Origin: Gammaproteobacteria bacterium
Lineage (GTDB): Bacteria; Pseudomonadota; Gammaproteobacteria; Coxiellales; Coxiellaceae
Assembly (NCBI GenBank): GCA_021774015.1
Contig: JAJFJO010000182.1
Location: 1 to 9,048 of the forward strand
Direction: 5' to 3'
Length of the DNA: 9,048 nucleotides
In this document: positions 6,606-9,048 of the stretch, piece by piece
Position numbering within the stretch: position 1 is the stretch's first letter
Layout: every line of letters starts with the position of its first letter
Program-made: the position numbers and the translations under genes
The notes under the pieces: generated by a model
Told to the model about the DNA's origin: nothing
The model's database searches: none
Seen by the model: only the letters and a program-made list of their open reading frames with translations

Positions 6606-7217
6606 TTAAAACCAGTTAATGGACTTGTTATTTGAACTTTTAGTGGAAGCGCCATTGTTACTACTATTTACAGTGTTTTTATTTGTGTTGGTTATCGCCG
6701 TTATTGGTGGGGCGATATACGGATTGCGTGTCGCCGTATTTGTATTTGACGTTGTTGGTGGGTTCTCTGTGAATTTTTGTGTGCTTGGTGTTGTATTGTT
6801 AACAGCCGGTGCGCTTGCACTGAAATTATTGCCGAAAGATGCACCCATGCCGCCATTATTGTTAGGAGCGCTTGCATAATAGTGTGCTAGAAAATCGCGT
6901 TGCTGTAATACTGCACCGCAACTTAAGTTTGCATTGGTAAATGCAGGTGCGTCGGAGAGCGGAGAGTACTCTGATGTGCTCGTGTTTGCGCTACAAATAT
7001 TAAGATTAATACCTTGATCTAAAATTGCTGCAGCAGCTTGTGCTTTGCTTGGGTTGCTCGCCATATCTTGTTTAAATGTTGTTGATGTTAGGTAAGCACC
7101 ACAAGTAGCGGTTAGCTGCGATCGATTATTGGATTGAGTCGACGCCAAGCTGTAGGTGGTTGCACCCATAAAGCTTAATGCGACGATTGCTAATGATAGA
7201 TGTTTTACTCTAGTCAT
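6606..7217 (-). CDS. Exported protein of unknown function in the icmW-icmX operon
   Basis: I do not recognise this 203-residue protein. Residues 1-26 make a signal peptide (basic start, hydrophobic core, cleavage probably after SLA); there is no lipobox cysteine, so it should be periplasmic or secreted. The mature part shows two similar units, CGAYLTSTTF (39-48) and CGAVLQQRDF (100-109), both C-G-A-x-L-x4-F and both followed soon by A-S-x-P. A third cysteine is at 75. From about 119 onward it is Asn/Thr/Ser-rich with little order expected, ending in NWF. Its start overlaps the icmW stop by 8 bases and a strong GGAGGG site precedes it, so it is clearly translated with icmW; icmX follows 19 bases later. 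Position points to a Dot/Icm envelope component. As I recall, Legionella pneumophila has no gene between icmW and icmX. Confidence 0.85.
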   Translation of the reverse strand: MTRVKHLSLAIVALSFMGATTYSLASTQSNNRSQLTATCGAYLTSTTFKQDMASNPSKAQAAAAILDQGINLNICSANTSTSEYSPLSDAPAFTNANLSCGAVLQQRDFLAHYYASAPNNNGGMGASFGNNFSASAPAVNNTTPSTQKFTENPPTTSNTNTATRNPYIAPPITAITNTNKNTVNSSNNGASTKSSNNKSINWF

Positions 7218-7662
7218 TACTACTGCCCTCCAGAGCTTTTAAAACCAATGCAAAGCGGTCCGGTGCAAACACGCGTCCAAGTAGTCGTAGCCGTTCAAAA
7301 ACAATATTGCGGCGTAAAAATATACCGGCATTACTGGTTCCAGTATTGCTGGCTTCTTCTGCACGCATCAATACCTTTGCTGCAGCGCCAGGGTAGGCCA
7401 TATCTAAGCACATTAAAATGCGTAGTCCGCGGCCGGTTGTAATGTGTGCGCATAATTCAATAAAGGCCTCTTTTTCGTCGAGCTCTATGCTGCCGAGATC
7501 ATCTAGGGCCTCGCCTAGCTTATTGATCGCTGTTTCTAGCTCAGGGTCGCCATCGAGAGTCCAATCTTCCACACCCTCCATAAAGCTAATCACCTTATAA
7601 ATGGTCGGATCTTGGTAGGCTCTCCAAAATTCGTGTACAGCCTTGTGGCTTAGATCTAGCAT
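7210..7662 (-). CDS. icmW: Dot/Icm adaptor IcmW
   Basis: IcmW is a small acidic cytoplasmic adaptor that pairs with IcmS, docks on the coupling protein DotL and delivers a subset of effectors to the Dot/Icm channel. The 150 residues match the Legionella protein (about 151) almost end to end: the DLSH start, DPTIYKVISFMEGVEDWTLD (18-37), the GRGLR segment, the AGIFLRRNIVFERLRLLGRV block and the ending LVLKALEG. No signal peptide or membrane span is present. A GAAGGGG ribosome site precedes ATG 7662. It is first in a leftward operon with the 203-residue exported protein and icmX, driven by the divergent control region shared with icmV. Its partner icmS is not in the window. Confidence 0.96.
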   Translation of the reverse strand: MLDLSHKAVHEFWRAYQDPTIYKVISFMEGVEDWTLDGDPELETAINKLGEALDDLGSIELDEKEAFIELCAHITTGRGLRILMCLDMAYPGAAAKVLMRAEEASNTGTSNAGIFLRRNIVFERLRLLGRVFAPDRFALVLKALEGSSND

Positions 7663-7694
7663 AGTTGCCCCTTCAATATTGATGTATGCGGGAT

Positions 7695-7727
7695 AGCTTA
7701 GCCTATGAAGCTTAAGGGAACATTAAG
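7695..7727 (-). promoter_or_regulatory. PmrA-type box and candidate -10 for the icmW operon
   Basis: On the minus strand CTTAAT (7727-7722) and CTTAAG (7716-7711) lie 5 bases apart, an 11-base period matching the YTTAAT-N5-YTTAAT pattern of PmrA-family response regulators. Ten bases further on is TAAGCT (7700-7695), a weak -10 (3 of 6). The box would cover the -35 zone, as in activator-dependent promoters. PmrA is known from published work to control icm/dot genes in Legionella and Coxiella; its action here is inference. Confidence 0.6.
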
Positions 7728-7757
7728 AAGGCGAAAAAAACACATATTTAACGATCC

Positions 7758-7790
7758 TTTAAGGTTACCTTAAGGTTGTGGTGCTAGGAT
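7758..7790 (+). promoter_or_regulatory. PmrA-type box and extended -10 for icmV-dotA
   Basis: TTTAAG (7758-7763) and CTTAAG (7769-7774) are 5 bases apart; the wider view is a perfect direct repeat TTAAGGTT with 11-base period (7759-7766 and 7770-7777). Ten bases past the second unit lies TAGGAT (7785-7790), preceded by TGC (extended -10). The expected start is near 7797. The arrangement mirrors that on the opposite strand for icmW. The identity of the bound regulator is inferred from the motif. Confidence 0.65.
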
Positions 7791-7819
7791 GGCTCTCAGA
7801 TGAACCAAAAATGACATAA

Positions 7820-7826
7820 TGAGGTG
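7820..7826 (+). promoter_or_regulatory. Ribosome binding site deciding the icmV start
   Basis: GAGGTGG lies 7 bases before ATG 7834. The in-frame ATG at 7819 sits directly on this site and would leave no ribosome site of its own, so the shorter start is preferred. Confidence 0.8.
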
Positions 7827-7833
7827 GAAGTCC

Positions 7834-8295
7834 ATGGGAGTTAGGAAAGCGATTAAAAAAACCGTGACATCAGGTTTAAGCCCTAAGCGCTGGGTCGGTT
7901 TGGATCAAATTAAAGAGAATGCAGGTACTGTGAAAAATATCGCTAAGGCGGTTCTGAAGCCGGGCTCTGGAGACCAAGATGAAATCAAGCAGGAAACTTT
8001 CGAGCAAGCTTTAGTGCGGCTCAATATTACTGAAGAAGATTTAAAAAAGCGTATGGAGAGCAGTAAATATATTGTGTGGTTTTGTTCGGGACTATCGTTA
8101 AGTATTTTTATCTATATGTTTTATTTGTGGTCTCAGGGGCAAATAGTGTCTGGGGTTGTATGTTTTATGCTGAGTTTTGTATTAGGCGCTTATGCGTTTC
8201 GTGAACATTTTAATTTATTCCAAATGAAGCAACGCCGTTTAGGTTGCAGTATTCGAGAATGGTATCAGTCGCTGTTTAGTAAGGGGTCAAAGTAA
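7834..8295 (+). CDS. icmV: Dot/Icm inner-membrane protein IcmV
   Basis: IcmV is a small inner-membrane protein of the Dot/Icm apparatus. From ATG 7834 it has 153 residues, close to the Legionella protein (about 151). The first 75 residues are basic and soluble, including QETFEQALVRLNITEEDLKK (53-72), a region I recall as conserved. Two hydrophobic segments follow at about 79-99 and 103-122, then the conserved ending FREHFNLFQMKQRRLGCSI (122-140) and REWY. Both tails are therefore predicted on the same, cytoplasmic side. The stop codon overlaps the dotA start by one base (TAATG), so the two genes form an operon from the divergent promoter region. Confidence 0.93.
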   Translation: MGVRKAIKKTVTSGLSPKRWVGLDQIKENAGTVKNIAKAVLKPGSGDQDEIKQETFEQALVRLNITEEDLKKRMESSKYIVWFCSGLSLSIFIYMFYLWSQGQIVSGVVCFMLSFVLGAYAFREHFNLFQMKQRRLGCSIREWYQSLFSKGSK

Positions 8296-9048
8296 TGAAG
8301 AAAATGGCAGGTAAGATTTTTTCAGGGCTATTTTTATTTCTCGTGTATGGTGTTGCTAGCGCGGCTCCAGACCCAGCGATTTCATCGAGTGCAGTGGCTA
8401 ATCACACCGATTTGTCGGTCGCTTATTTAGCGCAAGTATTTGGTACAGTAGGTGGCGTGCTGCAAGGGACTTCGGGTCAAATGCTAGGGCATCTGTTTTA
8501 TCAATTAAATATTGGTATTTTGGTTGTTGCAGGTTTATGGCTGGGTTATACCGGTATTACCGTTGTATTAAAGTCTGCTCAAGAAGGTTCTTTTATGGGT
8601 CAGAATAAAAATATTGCGGTGGTATTGTTGAAAATTGTTTTAGGTATTGGTTTGTTATTGCCAAATGCAAACACGGGTTATTCTATTTTTCAAGATGTGG
8701 TTATGAAAGTGGTGGTTCAAGGTGTTGCTCTTGCGGATCAAACGTGGAGTTATGGTTTGAAGTATATTAATAATGGTGGTTCATTGTGGCGTGATCCAGG
8801 TGCTCAAGCTCGCACACTAAACTCTGCTGCTATTAATACGTTAATGGGTCAGGCTTCTTCTGCGGCACCTAGCATGAATAAATATAATGACATGGGGTTG
8901 GCGCAGAAAATATTTTTAAATGAAGTGTGTATGTACGCGAGTAATGTGCAAAATGCTGCTAATGCGTCATCGAATACGAATTCTTCAAGCTTGTATAATA
9001 CGGCGCCACCACCACAGTCTTTTTCTGTCGTGACTGATAAAGATGGTC
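8295..9048 (+). CDS. dotA: Dot/Icm inner-membrane protein DotA, partial (3' end outside window)
   Basis: DotA is a large polytopic inner-membrane protein of the Dot/Icm system (just over 1000 residues in Legionella), required for effector export. Only the first 251 residues are in the window. Residues 1-23 form a signal peptide ending in ASA. DLSVAYLAQVFGTVGGVLQG (39-58), the hydrophobic segment 71-92, KSAQEGSFMGQNKN (93-106), the second hydrophobic segment about 108-123 ending in LLPNANTGYS, and VVVQGVALADQTW (139-151) follow the Legionella protein in order. From 185 on the visible part turns Asn/Ser/Ala-rich, as expected of the periplasmic region. The start ATG shares its A with the icmV stop, and AAGGGG lies 8 bases before it, inside icmV. 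Confidence 0.95.
   Translation, partial: MKKMAGKIFSGLFLFLVYGVASAAPDPAISSSAVANHTDLSVAYLAQVFGTVGGVLQGTSGQMLGHLFYQLNIGILVVAGLWLGYTGITVVLKSAQEGSFMGQNKNIAVVLLKIVLGIGLLLPNANTGYSIFQDVVMKVVVQGVALADQTWSYGLKYINNGGSLWRDPGAQARTLNSAAINTLMGQASSAAPSMNKYNDMGLAQKIFLNEVCMYASNVQNAANASSNTNSSSLYNTAPPPQSFSVVTDKDG

Noticed and set aside
6587..6655. Longer IcmX starting at 6655
   Set aside because: It would overlap the upstream gene by 50 bases and place 23 residues ahead of a clean signal peptide.
6619..6879. A plus-strand frame of 86 codons that looks like a hydrophobic membrane protein
   Set aside because: It lies antisense to the Asn/Thr-rich part of the 203-residue operon protein; complementary AAT/AAC/ACT codons automatically read as Ile/Val/Leu-rich. 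It lacks a ribosome site and context.
1..9048. CRISPR arrays, tRNA or rRNA genes, insertion sequences
   Set aside because: No regularly spaced repeats, cloverleaf pattern, transposase frame or flanking inverted repeats were seen on either strand.

Overview
The window looks like a chromosomal segment from a gammaproteobacterium of the order Legionellales. The reason is the right half, which carries the icmX-icmW / icmV-dotA block of a Dot/Icm (type IVB) secretion system in the classic divergent layout known from Legionella and Coxiella. Predicted IcmW, IcmV and DotA proteins are recognisable by eye against remembered Legionella sequences. The genus cannot be settled from the sequence alone.

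Left part (1-3637). A CBS-domain gene runs leftward off the edge (partial). A small divergent promoter region separates it from a rightward envelope-biosynthesis run: a zf-CHCC zinc-finger mini-protein overlapping waaC (LPS heptosyltransferase I) by ATGA, then manC (bifunctional GDP-mannose pyrophosphorylase / phosphomannose isomerase) with its own extended -10 promoter, then a DUF4254 protein 3 bases behind manC. Together these suggest lipopolysaccharide core or glycan synthesis.

Middle (3638-5340). An AT-rich gap of about 360 bases without a convincing gene leads to a single rightward gene for a 413-residue protein. It has a nearly perfect Nudix box, a helical N-terminus and an Ala/Gly-rich C-terminal tract. 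It ends at a strong hairpin-plus-T terminator located between it and the convergent icmX. Being a lone gene beside the secretion locus, it is a candidate Dot/Icm substrate, though that is inference.

Right part (5342-9048). Leftward: icmW, then an extra 203-residue exported protein whose start overlaps the icmW stop by 8 bases, then icmX. Rightward: icmV and dotA (cut by the window edge), joined by a TAATG stop/start overlap. The 171-base space between icmW and icmV holds two tandem-repeat elements of PmrA type (YTTAA hexamers with 11-base period), one facing each operon and each 10 bases from a candidate -10. That architecture suggests both secretion operons are switched together by a PmrA-like OmpR-family response regulator.

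The most interesting items are the unlabelled 203-residue gene inside the icmW-icmX operon, the Nudix protein, and the symmetrical control region. All function calls are from reading motifs and from memory of the families; no search was run.
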